Below are positions 31,234-39,860 of a stretch of DNA of 64,000 nucleotides, in pieces (positions within the stretch are counted from its first letter, which is position 1; every line of letters starts with the position of its first letter). The notes below the pieces were generated by a model. It did not search any database and had not been told where the DNA came from. It saw only the letters and a list, made by a program, of their open reading frames with translations. A program made the translations under genes and the position numbers. The DNA comes from Microbispora amethystogenes (GTDB taxonomy: Bacteria; Actinomycetota; Actinomycetes; Streptosporangiales; Streptosporangiaceae): NCBI RefSeq assembly GCF_016863015.1, contig NZ_BOOB01000007.1:62001-126000 (forward strand), written 5' to 3'.

Positions 31234-32148
31234 CTACTGCCTCGCCGGCCTGCGCCGGGTCCGGAGCACGAGCCCGCCGCCCCCCGCCGCCAGCATCAGC
31301 GCGGTGCCGGTGAGCACGAACAGGCGCGCGTCGGGACCGGCGTCCCCTCCGCCGCCGGTGGCGGCGCCGCCCGCGGGCGTGTGGGGAACCTGCTCCTGCC
31401 TGGTCGTCGCCTTGTCGGTCGCGGGCTTCGCGGTGACCGTCTCGTACACGGTGCGCGTGCCGCGCGGCGTGGGCGTCGCACTCGGCGTGGCGGAGGGGCT
31501 GGGAGTGGGGGTCGCGCTGGCGGAGGCCGTGACCGCGATCGTCGCCGAGGCGGGCGTCGTGCTGGTGCCCGACGACGCGATCTCACACGTGTAGAGCAGG
31601 GTGGGCGTCGTCGTGACGGTGCCGGTCCCGGCCGGTGCGTACATATTGATCTTGAAGTCCTTCGCCGTGAGGGCGACGGACGTCGCACCGGCGGAGGGAG
31701 TGATGGTCAGCGTCGCCACCGGCAGCGGGGGCATCGTCCCCTGGGCGGTCACGTTCGCGGTCACCGTGTTGGTCGGCGAGGGCGTGGAGACGCCCGCGGT
31801 CGCGGTGGCGGGCAGCACCGTGGCCGCCACGCTGGGCAGCAACTGGATCGACGCGCCGCTCTCGATCGCCACCGGCGCCGGGAACGCCGACGACGTGACC
31901 GCCGAGATGGTCAGGGTCGCGGTGTACTGCGTGCCGGTCCCCGCCCCCCTGGGGTTCTCCGTGAGTGACACGGTGAAGTCATGGGTGACGGGGGTGGCTC
32001 CGGTGGTCTGCGGCCGACAGGTGTAGCTCACCGTCTTCGAGTCGGCCTGCGCGCCGAGCGCGGTCAGGCCGAGGAGGACGCCCGCGCTGACTACGCCGGC
32101 CGCGGCGGCTCTCCCGGCGACCCGGCCCCGCGCCTTGAACTTCAGCAC
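31234..32148 (-). CDS. Secreted surface protein with non-LPXTG sorting signal (304 aa)
   Basis: GTG start at 32148 preceded by AGGGGAGAGAAG. Signal peptide (cleavage near ALGAQA), then a beta-rich domain starting KTVSYTC and ending LTAKDFKINMY ... LLYTC, like the DUF6801-type secreted domain. A Thr/Pro/Ser linker ([17 protein letters not shown]) leads to the C-terminal signal TPAGGAATG (residues 257-265, bases 31354-31380). After it come GGDAGPDAR, a hydrophobic helix and RTRRR. The arrangement is that of a sortase substrate, encoded directly before the sortase gene. Confidence 0.8.
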   Translation of the reverse strand: MLKFKARGRVAGRAAAAGVVSAGVLLGLTALGAQADSKTVSYTCRPQTTGATPVTHDFTVSLTENPRGAGTGTQYTATLTISAVTSSAFPAPVAIESGASIQLLPSVAATVLPATATAGVSTPSPTNTVTANVTAQGTMPPLPVATLTITPSAGATSVALTAKDFKINMYAPAGTGTVTTTPTLLYTCEIASSGTSTTPASATIAVTASASATPTPSPSATPSATPTPRGTRTVYETVTAKPATDKATTRQEQVPHTPAGGAATGGGGDAGPDARLFVLTGTALMLAAGGGGLVLRTRRRPARQ

Positions 32149-32304
32149 TGACTTCTCTCCCCTACTTGTGCTCAGGATGAACAGGCGTACCAGCATTCCA
32201 GAGTACGGTCACGACAGGGTAGAGAGTTTACGGACAAAAGCCCCAACATTGCCGCCGATTCCCCAAATCTGGTCATGTTTTCGTTATCTTCACGTCACGC
32301 CACG

Positions 32305-33456
32305 CTACCGGCCACCGTACGGGCGGGGGTTCGGGCCGAACCGGCGGAGCAGCAGCCCTCCGGCCGCGGAGGCGGCCATCAGCAGCAGACCGGTCAGCAC
32401 GACGACCCTGGCGTCCGGGCCCGCGTCGCCGCCCGCGCCCGTCTGCGCGCCGCCGATCGGGGTCCTGCTGACCTGCGCGGTCACTGTGTGGGAGACGGTC
32501 GTGGTCGCCTTGGCCGTGGCGGTGTGGGTGACCGTGGCCGTCGCGGTCGCCGTTGTGGTCGTGGTCTCGGTCGGGCTGGGCGTCGGGGTCGTGTCGTCGT
32601 CGGTGTCCGACGGACTCGGCGACGCCGACGGCGAAGGTGAGGTCGACGGCGAGGCGGCGACGGTGAGCGCGAGCGAGGCCCCGGACGCGGTGGCCGGCAG
32701 GGTGCACGTGTAGAGCGCCGCTCCCGTGCCCGTCCCGGACGGCAGCAACCGCAGCGTGAAGTCTCTCGCCGTCACGCCGACGACCCCGGTGGCCGTCGGG
32801 GCCAGGGTGACGACCAGTTCGGGAATCGGCGACAGGGTGGCCTGCGCCGCCACGGGCGTCCCGGCCGTCACCGTGGCGGCAGGGCTCAGCGTCCGGCCGC
32901 CCAGCGCCGCGAGGGATCCCTTCGGCGGCTCCGACTCGTCCGGGGACGGCTTCGTGTCGGTGCCGCCCGGCGGATCCGTGTCCTCGTCGGACGGGCTCGG
33001 AGTCGGAGTCACGCTCGGAGTCGGTGTGGGTGTCGGAGTCGGAGTCGGAGTCGGTGTGGGTGTCGCGCTGGCGCTCGGGGACGGCGAGGGGGACCCGCTC
33101 ACCACGGGCGTGCCGCTCACCTCCATCACGCCCTCGGCCACCACGGTGTCGCCCGACGCGATGGACGTCGGCGCGAGCATCGGCTTCTGGTCCTCAGCGG
33201 TCGTGGCGGGGGCCATGCGCCAGGTGATCGGGACGTTGCCGCCCACCGCGGGGTTGTCGGGCCCGAGCAGAGTCACGCTCACCGGGTAGGTCTCCTGGCC
33301 GCCGCCCAGCGCGTCGCAGGAGTAGACGACGGTCGTGGTCTCGCTCGCGGCGAGCACCGGCCACGTCATCAGCGCGAACGCCGCCGTCGCTCCGGCCGCC
33401 ACCCGCACCGCGATTCGTCGCCGGGCATTCCGCTGCCGGGCGCTGGGGTCGGCCAC
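32305..33456 (-). CDS. Secreted surface protein with non-LPXTG sorting signal (383 aa)
   Basis: GTG start at 33456 with GGGAGAGACGTC upstream; signal peptide ending near WPVLAA. The same secreted domain as in its neighbour is recognisable (TTVVYSC ... VGVTARDFTLRLL ... ALYTC) but is interrupted by a (TP)n/(SP)n tract. The C-terminal end is TPIGGAQTG (residues 332-340, bases 32437-32463), then GGDAGPDAR, hydrophobic helix and LLLRRFG. It shares GGDAGPDAR with the downstream protein, which suggests duplication. No LPXTG. Confidence 0.8.
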   Translation of the reverse strand: MADPSARQRNARRRIAVRVAAGATAAFALMTWPVLAASETTTVVYSCDALGGGQETYPVSVTLLGPDNPAVGGNVPITWRMAPATTAEDQKPMLAPTSIASGDTVVAEGVMEVSGTPVVSGSPSPSPSASATPTPTPTPTPTPTPTPSVTPTPSPSDEDTDPPGGTDTKPSPDESEPPKGSLAALGGRTLSPAATVTAGTPVAAQATLSPIPELVVTLAPTATGVVGVTARDFTLRLLPSGTGTGAALYTCTLPATASGASLALTVAASPSTSPSPSASPSPSDTDDDTTPTPSPTETTTTTATATATVTHTATAKATTTVSHTVTAQVSRTPIGGAQTGAGGDAGPDARVVVLTGLLLMAASAAGGLLLRRFGPNPRPYGGR

Positions 33457-33607
33457 GACGTCTCTCCCGCCACCTCAGTCGCGTACAGATTGGCCATCAG
33501 TCTCCCAGGAGTTGACCATCGCCATAACCATATGCACCGAGAAGTCAGGAAATTCTCAGGGAACCCTCATGGACTTCCGGCGGTAAGCAGGACGGAGGTG
33601 ACTGAAG

Positions 33608-34429
33608 ATGAGACGACTGATCCTGGTCCTCGCCGCACTGGCGGCGGTTCTGGTGACAGCGCCGCCCGCACACGCCCGGGCGGGGTTCTGGGCCGTCACC
33701 GAACTCGACCCGCTCCCCGCGACGCTGCGGCCCGATGTGTCCTACACGGTCGGCTACTGGGTGCTGCAACACGGCACGCATCCGTACGACGACAACGGCG
33801 CGCTCGGGCCGACCGGCCTGCTGCTGACGGGAGAGGACGGCACGACCCTGAGTTTCGGTGGAACGCCGTTGCCGGATCCCGCCCACTACGCGACGACGAT
33901 CACGGTGCCGGCCGGGCGGTGGCGGGTGCAGGGCGTGCAGGGCAAGTTCGCGCCGTACGAGGTCGGGACGCTCACCGTGCCGGGAACGCTGAAGCCGGCC
34001 CCGCCGCAGTACGCGATGCAGGCCGGATCGGAGATCACGGACTACTGGGGCCAGGTGAAGCCGCCGGGGTTCCCCTGGAAGGCGGCGACCGTGATCCCCG
34101 CTCGTGCGCCGTTCGCCACCCCGTCGGGCTCCGCGTCGGAGCAGAAGGCCGGTCAGGCGACCGCGCAGGCTGCTGGGCAGGCAGGGCTCGCACCGCCGTC
34201 CTCGCAGCCCGCGGCGATGCGGGCGAGCGGAGCCACGGCCGCGAGCGCCGGCGACTCCTCACCCTGGCGGCAGCCGTACGCACTGATCGTGGTGGCGCTC
34301 GCGGCGGTGGCCGGAACGCTGCTGGTGCAGCGGGCGGTCCGGGCCGCTCGCGCGGCCAGAAGCCGTGAGCCGTACGCCCCGCCCGAGCGCGAGGCGCGGG
34401 AGGGCGAGGAGGTGATCGGACTGGGCTGA
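33608..34429 (+). CDS. Secreted protein with C-terminal membrane anchor, function unknown
   Basis: 273 aa. Signal peptide (LILVLAALAAVLVTAPPAHA), a compact domain with TELDPLPATLRPDVSYTVGY, WVLQHGTHPYDDNGALGPTG, HYATTITVPAGRWRVQGVQG and YEVGTLTVPGTL, then an Ala/Gly/Gln-rich linker and a transmembrane helix (about 220-240) with a basic cytoplasmic tail. The strand pattern is like beta-sandwich proteins of the FixH/YtkA kind, but this is weak. It lacks the TPxGGAxTG signal of its neighbours and is transcribed in the opposite direction, between the two sortase cassettes. Confidence 0.7.
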   Translation: MRRLILVLAALAAVLVTAPPAHARAGFWAVTELDPLPATLRPDVSYTVGYWVLQHGTHPYDDNGALGPTGLLLTGEDGTTLSFGGTPLPDPAHYATTITVPAGRWRVQGVQGKFAPYEVGTLTVPGTLKPAPPQYAMQAGSEITDYWGQVKPPGFPWKAATVIPARAPFATPSGSASEQKAGQATAQAAGQAGLAPPSSQPAAMRASGATAASAGDSSPWRQPYALIVVALAAVAGTLLVQRAVRAARAARSREPYAPPEREAREGEEVIGLG

Positions 34430-34441
34430 CCACCCGCGCGG

Positions 34442-34469
34442 GGTGAGGGGCGCGACGGCGCCCCTCACC
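34442..34469. terminator. Bidirectional terminator
   Basis: Perfect 12-bp stem GGTGAGGGGCGC / GCGCCCCTCACC with loop GACG, placed between convergent genes ending at 34429 and 34485. Confidence 0.8.
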
Positions 34470-34484
34470 GGCGGGCGGGCCGGA

Positions 34485-35549
34485 TCACTTGCCCTTGGTC
34501 GACGTCAGCGTGGCGTAGACGACGATGTTGTCGGTGTAGCTGTGCTGCTTGGCGTTGAAGACGCCGCCACAGGTGATCAGCCGCAGCGATGAAGTGATCG
34601 TGTTGCCGTAGACCCGCTTGGTCGGGAACGCCGACTTGCTGACCTGCTCGATCCCGTCCACCGTGAAGATCGCCGTCTTGCCGTCCGCGCGCAGTACGGC
34701 GATCTTGTTGCCGCGCTTGAGCTCGCGCAGGCGGCTGAACACGGCCGCGCCCTTGCGGGTGTTGACGTGGCCGAGGATGATCGCCGGCCCCTGGTCGCCG
34801 GGGGCGGGCCCGAAGCGGTACCAGCCGGTGAGGCTCGGCCTGCTCAGCGGCGGCGCCTGGATGACGCCGGACTTCTGCACCCCCACGGAGCCGACGCTGG
34901 CCTTCACCCCGATCGACGGGATGCTGATCTTCACCGGCCTGCCGGTGACCTTCTTCGCCGCCGTGCTCGTCTTCGCCTTGTTCGTGGTCGCCTTGTTCGA
35001 GGACGAGGAGACCGGCGAGGAGGACGACGAGGCCGTGGTGGTGGTGAGGGCCAGCGGGCCGATCGGCTGGATGGCGGGCAGCGGCGGCGGCGCGGTGGGG
35101 TTCGCCGCCGTCAGCGGCACGCCCGGCCCGCCCGGGCCGACGGTCGGAGGCAGGTACGCCTCGCTTCCGACGTCCTGCACGTTCAACTGGACGCCCGGCA
35201 CCTGCTGAGCGGTGTTCTGGGAGTCACCGGGCGACAGTACGGCGAGCATGCCCGCCATCACGGCGGCGATGCCGCCGAACGACCCGGCCACGAGCAGCGT
35301 CGCGAGAACCGGCTGCGGAAGGCCCTTCCGCTTCCCCGCCGCGTCCCCCTGGCCGCTCTGCGGACTCTGCACGGACGACACGCCCTGCGCGTTCGGCACG
35401 CCCTGGGCACTCTGCGCACCCTGACCGCTCTGTGCCGACTGCGCGGCCCCGCCGCTCGCTGCCGACTGCGCGGCTTCGCCGCTTTGTGCGTCCTTGGCGG
35501 GGGTGCCGCCCTGGGGAGTCGGGTTCTCGGGAGTCGGGTTCATCGTCAT
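34485..35549 (-). CDS. Class F sortase (cassette 2)
   Basis: 354 aa. A Gln/Ser/Ala/Gly-rich cytoplasmic N-terminus with repeats of QSAQSGQGA type (about 20-70), transmembrane helix (81-104), a linker with Ser and Lys/Thr runs, and the sortase domain (about 200-354). Catalytic His261 in ILGHVNT and Cys327 in LITCGG; YTDNIVVYA near the end as in the other sortase here. The gene starts 5 nt after the stop of the upstream surface protein and shares its SD region, so both are translated together. Confidence 0.88.
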   Translation of the reverse strand: MTMNPTPENPTPQGGTPAKDAQSGEAAQSAASGGAAQSAQSGQGAQSAQGVPNAQGVSSVQSPQSGQGDAAGKRKGLPQPVLATLLVAGSFGGIAAVMAGMLAVLSPGDSQNTAQQVPGVQLNVQDVGSEAYLPPTVGPGGPGVPLTAANPTAPPPLPAIQPIGPLALTTTTASSSSSPVSSSSNKATTNKAKTSTAAKKVTGRPVKISIPSIGVKASVGSVGVQKSGVIQAPPLSRPSLTGWYRFGPAPGDQGPAIILGHVNTRKGAAVFSRLRELKRGNKIAVLRADGKTAIFTVDGIEQVSKSAFPTKRVYGNTITSSLRLITCGGVFNAKQHSYTDNIVVYATLTSTKGK

Positions 35550-35554
35550 CCTCC

Positions 35555-36985
35555 TCAGCCCCGCTCGCCCGCGTGCGCCGCCCTGCGCCGCAGCAGTGCC
35601 ACGCCGCTGAGCACGCCGATCGTCAGTAGCGCGCCACCCGAGCCGAGCAGGAGCGGGCCCGAGGCCGCCATCCGCTCCGGGGCCTCACCGGTCTGCGCGC
35701 CGCCCTGCGGAGTGACCGCCACCTGGGCCACCGTCGGTGTCGCGGTCAGCGTCACGGTACGCGTCGCCGTCGGCGACGGGCTGCCCTTCACGACCACACT
35801 CGTCAGATAGCTCTGCGTCGCCGCCGCCGACGGAGACGAACTCGGCGTCGTGCTCGGCGTGCCCGACGGCGACGGCGACGGGCTGTTACCGCCAGGCGTG
35901 CCGCTCGGCGAAGCACTCGGCGACCCCGACGGCGAGGTGTCCGGCGAAGCAGACGGCGAACTGTCGGGGGACGGACTGGTCGGCGTGTCACCGCCGCCGA
36001 TGTTGACGCGGATGGCCGTCGGCTTCTTCACCGGCTCGCACCGCGCGCGGAACTGCTTCGGCGGGTCGAGCAGCGCCTCGGTGACCACACGGAAGCCGTC
36101 CACCATCGCCCACTTGGCGTCGGTCTTCTTGACGACCAGCGTGTGCTCGCCATAAGGCAGCTTGCGCATGCCCCAGAGGGTGTAGTTGCCCTGGTTGGCC
36201 ACCACGACCGGCCGGCCCTCGGTGTCCTTGGACGCGTCGGCGGTCGCCGGGATGCCCGGCTTGCCGTCCACGGTGAACCGCACCTGGCCGGCCCGGTAGT
36301 CCTGCTCCGTGATGAAGTCGACGCCGGTGCCCGTGAACGTGAAGCTGGCCTCGGCGCCGTTCACGTCGGATGCGTGCACATCCTCGTGAATGTCCTTGTT
36401 CTGGGCCGGGCGGTCGTTGTAGTCGGTCCAGTCCGTGCCGACGTAGGTCACCGCCGGATCGTCGTCGTTCACCACGGTCTCGGCCGCGGGCGGGGTGAAG
36501 TCGATCAGGAGCCGGCGAGGCACGACCTCGAAGACTCCCGCCTCTGTCGTGCTGACCGAGCCGGACACGAGGTCGGGAAGCTCAAGCGGCCCGCCGTTCT
36601 GCAGGAGGACCTGGTCCTTGGAACCGACCGAGTTGAGTTCGCCGGTCCACAGCTCGTCGGTGACGCCGACCACTCCGGTGGCGGTGAGGCGGGCGCCGGG
36701 CTGGAACAGGCCCGGCGACAGGAAGCGTGTGTTGTTCCGGTAGGCCAGGGACCACCTGACGTCCAGCGGCTGGCCGACGGCCAGGGCCGTCTGCAGGGTG
36801 AGCGTCACCTTCAGGTCCACCCCGGCCGCCCCGGCTACCCCACCGGTGCAGTGGTAGTTCATGTCGACCTGGACGGTCTCCGCCTGGGCCGACATCGACG
36901 GTATGACGATCGCCGCCGTTCCGGCCAGGCCGAGGGCCAAGGCGGCCATGGTCCTAGGGAGGCCCGCTCTCCACCGTTTCACCAC
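35555..36985 (-). CDS. Large secreted surface protein with non-LPXTG sorting signal (476 aa)
   Basis: Signal peptide (cleavage after SMSAQA), N-terminal domain beginning with TVQVDMNYHC like the two other surface proteins. A second beta-sandwich follows (about 170-300) with DPAVTYVGTDWTDYN, SFTFTGTGVDFITEQD, VRFTVDGKPG and YGEHTLVVKKT, resembling galactose-binding-like modules. Ser/Pro/Thr linkers lead to TPQGGAQTG (bases 35687-35713), a hydrophobic helix and LLRRR. Start GTG 36985; the next codon (GTG 36982) has better spacing from CGGAG. Likely the main substrate of the sortase encoded next. Confidence 0.82.
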   Translation of the reverse strand: MVKRWRAGLPRTMAALALGLAGTAAIVIPSMSAQAETVQVDMNYHCTGGVAGAAGVDLKVTLTLQTALAVGQPLDVRWSLAYRNNTRFLSPGLFQPGARLTATGVVGVTDELWTGELNSVGSKDQVLLQNGGPLELPDLVSGSVSTTEAGVFEVVPRRLLIDFTPPAAETVVNDDDPAVTYVGTDWTDYNDRPAQNKDIHEDVHASDVNGAEASFTFTGTGVDFITEQDYRAGQVRFTVDGKPGIPATADASKDTEGRPVVVANQGNYTLWGMRKLPYGEHTLVVKKTDAKWAMVDGFRVVTEALLDPPKQFRARCEPVKKPTAIRVNIGGGDTPTSPSPDSSPSASPDTSPSGSPSASPSGTPGGNSPSPSPSGTPSTTPSSSPSAAATQSYLTSVVVKGSPSPTATRTVTLTATPTVAQVAVTPQGGAQTGEAPERMAASGPLLLGSGGALLTIGVLSGVALLRRRAAHAGERG

Positions 36986-37134
36986 ATACTCCGATCAAAG
37001 GTCCGCGCCCTGGCGGGCCTACAGCAAACGCGAGCTAGATCTTAGAGGTACGGAAGTGGTCAAAGGGGTCGTTATGGCGATGGTGTCGGAGTTGTGACCC
37101 GCCGTTAAGGGAGGAGCCGATCGACCGGGGCCCT

Positions 37135-37153
37135 ACCAGAATCGTATTCTGGT
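37135..37153. promoter_or_regulatory. Perfect operator palindrome upstream of acyl-CoA dehydrogenase
   Basis: ACCAGAAT-CGT-ATTCTGGT, 8-bp arms without mismatch, 34-52 bp before the ATG at 37188. Typical size for a TetR-family repressor site that controls fatty-acid or steroid catabolism genes. It lies in the divergent region shared with the surface protein gene at 36985. Confidence 0.6.
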
Positions 37154-37187
37154 GCCGCAGACCGTTCCTGCTTCGGAGGCGTACCTG

Positions 37188-38333
37188 ATGCGGCGAGACC
37201 TCTTCGACGAGGAGCACGACCTCTTCCGTGAGACCGTCCGTGAGTTCCTGGCCCGCGAGGTCGTCCCTCACCACGCGCAGTGGGAGAAGGACGGCATCGT
37301 TCCCCGCGAGGTGTGGAAGAAGGCCGGCGAGCTGGGCATGTTCGGCTTCTCCGTGCCAGAGGAGTACGGCGGCTCGGGCATCTCCGACTTCCGCTACAAC
37401 ACGGTGATCGTCGAGGAGATCATCCGCGTAGGCGCGACGGGCCTGGGCTTCGGCCTGCACAACGACATCATGGCGCCGTACCTGGTCGATCTCACGAACG
37501 ACGAGCAGAAGCAGCGGTGGCTGCCGGGCTTCGCGTCCGGCGAGCTGATCACGGCGATCGGGATGACCGAGCCGGGAGCCGGGAGCGACCTGCAGGGCAT
37601 CCGCACCACCGCCGTACGCGAGGGCGACCACTACGTGGTGAACGGCCAGAAGACCTTCATCACCAACGGCATCAACTCCGATCTCGTCGTGGTCGTCGTC
37701 AAGACCGACCCCTCGGCGGGCGCCCGCGGCACGTCGCTGCTGATGCTGGAGCGCGGCATGGAGGGCTTCACCCGCGGCCGCAACCTGGAGAAGGTCGGCA
37801 TGCACGCCCAGGACACGGCCGAGTTGTTCTTCCAGAACGTCCGGGTGCCGGTGGCCAACCTCCTCGGCGACGAGGAGGGCCAGGGGTTCTTCCAGCTGAT
37901 GAACAACCTGCCGCAGGAGCGGCTGTCGATCGCGGTCGCGGCCGTCGCGGCGGCGGAGACCGTCCTGGAGGAGACGATCGCGTACTGCCGCGACCGCACG
38001 GCCTTCGGCCGGAACCTCGGCAAGTTCCAGAACACCCGGTTCCTGCTGGCCGAGCTCGCCACCGAGGTCGAGATCGCCCGCCACTACGTGGACAAGTGCG
38101 TACGCGCGCTCAACGCCGGGGAACTGACGGCGGTGGACGCGGCCAAGGCCAAGTGGTGGACGACCGAACTGCAGAACAGGGTCGTCGACCGGTGCGTCCA
38201 GCTGCACGGCGGCTACGGCTACATGCTGGAGTATCCGGTCGCGAAGGCGTGGCTGGACAGCCGCGTCCAGACGATCTACGGCGGCACCACCGAGATCATG
38301 AAGGAGATCATCGGCAGGTCGTTCGGCTTCTAG
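37188..38333 (+). CDS. Acyl-CoA dehydrogenase
   Basis: 381-aa FAD enzyme that oxidises acyl-CoA to enoyl-CoA. ATG 37188 was chosen because GGAGG lies eight bases upstream; the longer reading has no SD. Motifs: ITAIGMTEPGAGSDLQGIRT, VNGQKTFITNG, QLHGGYGYMLEYPVAKAW and VQTIYGGTTEIMKEIIGRSF, where the Glu in GGTTEI fits the catalytic base of the usual family. Its TAG stop overlaps the stop of the convergent gene within a shared CTAG. Confidence 0.93.
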   Translation: MRRDLFDEEHDLFRETVREFLAREVVPHHAQWEKDGIVPREVWKKAGELGMFGFSVPEEYGGSGISDFRYNTVIVEEIIRVGATGLGFGLHNDIMAPYLVDLTNDEQKQRWLPGFASGELITAIGMTEPGAGSDLQGIRTTAVREGDHYVVNGQKTFITNGINSDLVVVVVKTDPSAGARGTSLLMLERGMEGFTRGRNLEKVGMHAQDTAELFFQNVRVPVANLLGDEEGQGFFQLMNNLPQERLSIAVAAVAAAETVLEETIAYCRDRTAFGRNLGKFQNTRFLLAELATEVEIARHYVDKCVRALNAGELTAVDAAKAKWWTTELQNRVVDRCVQLHGGYGYMLEYPVAKAWLDSRVQTIYGGTTEIMKEIIGRSFGF

Positions 38334-39835
38334 CCGTCCTGCCCCCGGGCGAGCAGGCGGTCGAGCACGCCGCCGAGCCGCTCGGGGGCGCCTTCGGCCC
38401 GCCAGGCGACGTACCCGTCGGGGCGCACCAGCAGGGCGCCGCCCGGCGGGATCTCGGCCAGATCGACGGCGTGGGCGTCCAGGCCGAGCCGGGCCGCCTC
38501 GGCCGTCCAGACAGCGCCGCCGGACCGCCTGGTGAAGACCGTGAACCGCGACCGTACGAGGTCGAGGGTGGAGACGCCCTCGGACACCCAGGCGTGCGGC
38601 ATCCGGGAGCCGGGGGAGCCGTCGAGGCAGGCCACGACGTCCTCGGCCGAGGGCGGTTCGGGCCGCGGATCGATCACGGCCGCGGAGACGTACCGCTGGC
38701 CGAGGTGGACGACCGGGGCGTTGAGAGCGCCCGCCCGCGCCCTGGCCTCGGCGGCGGCCGGGCCCTGGCCCCAGTGCAGGGCGGGGTCCGACATCCGCAC
38801 CAGCGCCTGCTCCATGGTGAGCGAGGCGACCGGCCGGCGTTCGGCGTCGTAGGTGCCGAGCAGCGCGGGACCGGCCTCGCCGCGGAGCACGAGGGCCAGC
38901 TTCCAGGCCAGGTTGTGCCCGTCGGCGACACCCGTGTTGAGGCCGAAGGCGCCGAGCGGCGGCACGGCGTGCGCGGCGTCTCCGGCCAGGAACACCCGCC
39001 CCTGCGCGAACTTCTCCGCGACCTGGGCCCGCGCCCGCCAGACCAGCGTGCTGAGGATCTCCACCTCCAGGTCCGGCACGCCGGTCGCGGCGCGGATCAG
39101 CGCGGGGGCCGGCTCCCGGTCGAGTGCGGTGAGGAACACCCACTCCTTCTCGCCGTCGATCGTGACGAGCATGCCCGGCGCGGCCGGATCGGTGATCTCG
39201 CAGGCCACGAAGTGCCGCCCGCGGACCAGTTCCCGCAGGTCGGCCCGGAACAAGATGTTCTGCCCCGGTTCCGTGAGCGCGCCCGGACCGGTAAGGCCGA
39301 CGCCCAGCGCGGCCCGGACCCCGCTGCGCACGCCGTCGGCCGCCACCAGGTAGCGGGCCGACACCCACTCTCCCGTGGACAGCACGGCCGTGACGCCCTC
39401 CTCGTCCTGGGTGAACGAGACCAGCCCGGTGCCGTACGCCACGGTCGCGCCGCGCTCGCGGGCGGCGGCCAGCAGCACGGGGTCGAGCCGGTTCTGCGGG
39501 CAGGGGCCGCGTAAAGCGGCGGGGCTGTAGGGCGCCTGCCGGGGGACGGCGGGCGCGGGCGGGGCGGTCTCCGCCAGGTCGGCCAGGGTCCGCGCCCTGA
39601 CCCTGCCCAGGGCTCCCGCCGACCAGTCGAGGGCGACCGCGTCCACCGCGCCGGCCAGGCCGACCTCCCGGAGCATCTCCGCCGTCCGGACGCCGATCCC
39701 CGTGGCGCGCGGGTGCGCCTGCGGACCCTCATTGCGCTCCACCAGCAGCGTCCCCACTCCGTGGTGACTCAGGAAGACCGCCGTGGCCAGCCCGACCGAG
39801 CCGCCTCCCACGACCAGCACCTCTGTCGTCCGCAT
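38330..39835 (-). CDS. FAD-dependent aromatic hydroxylase/monooxygenase
   Basis: 501-aa group A flavoprotein monooxygenase (PHBH fold, UbiH/MhpA/RdmE type). FAD motif near the start: EVLVVGGGSVGLATAVFLSH; second FAD motif GRVFLAGDAAHAVPPLGAFG, then LNTGVADGHNLAWKLALVL; a thioredoxin-like C-terminal domain ends ALLVRPDGYVAWR. Such enzymes hydroxylate aromatic or polyketide substrates and may inactivate antibiotics. ATG 39835 sits next to a palindromic operator and is divergent from a TetR gene, so substrate-induced control is likely. Confidence 0.88.
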   Translation of the reverse strand: MRTTEVLVVGGGSVGLATAVFLSHHGVGTLLVERNEGPQAHPRATGIGVRTAEMLREVGLAGAVDAVALDWSAGALGRVRARTLADLAETAPPAPAVPRQAPYSPAALRGPCPQNRLDPVLLAAARERGATVAYGTGLVSFTQDEEGVTAVLSTGEWVSARYLVAADGVRSGVRAALGVGLTGPGALTEPGQNILFRADLRELVRGRHFVACEITDPAAPGMLVTIDGEKEWVFLTALDREPAPALIRAATGVPDLEVEILSTLVWRARAQVAEKFAQGRVFLAGDAAHAVPPLGAFGLNTGVADGHNLAWKLALVLRGEAGPALLGTYDAERRPVASLTMEQALVRMSDPALHWGQGPAAAEARARAGALNAPVVHLGQRYVSAAVIDPRPEPPSAEDVVACLDGSPGSRMPHAWVSEGVSTLDLVRSRFTVFTRRSGGAVWTAEAARLGLDAHAVDLAEIPPGGALLVRPDGYVAWRAEGAPERLGGVLDRLLARGQDG

Positions 39836-39860
39836 GACTCTCCCTCTATCTTTGGGCACG

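Noticed and set aside
32990-33075. Possible tandem repeat or CRISPR-like pattern in the surface protein gene
   Set aside because: It is a run of Thr-Pro codons (GGAGTCGGT... on the plus strand) within a coding region; there are no spacers.
33608-34429. Fourth sortase substrate in the cassette region
   Set aside because: The protein has a C-terminal helix and basic tail, but the segment before it (ASGATAASAG) lacks TPxGGAxTG; it is more likely a simple membrane anchor.
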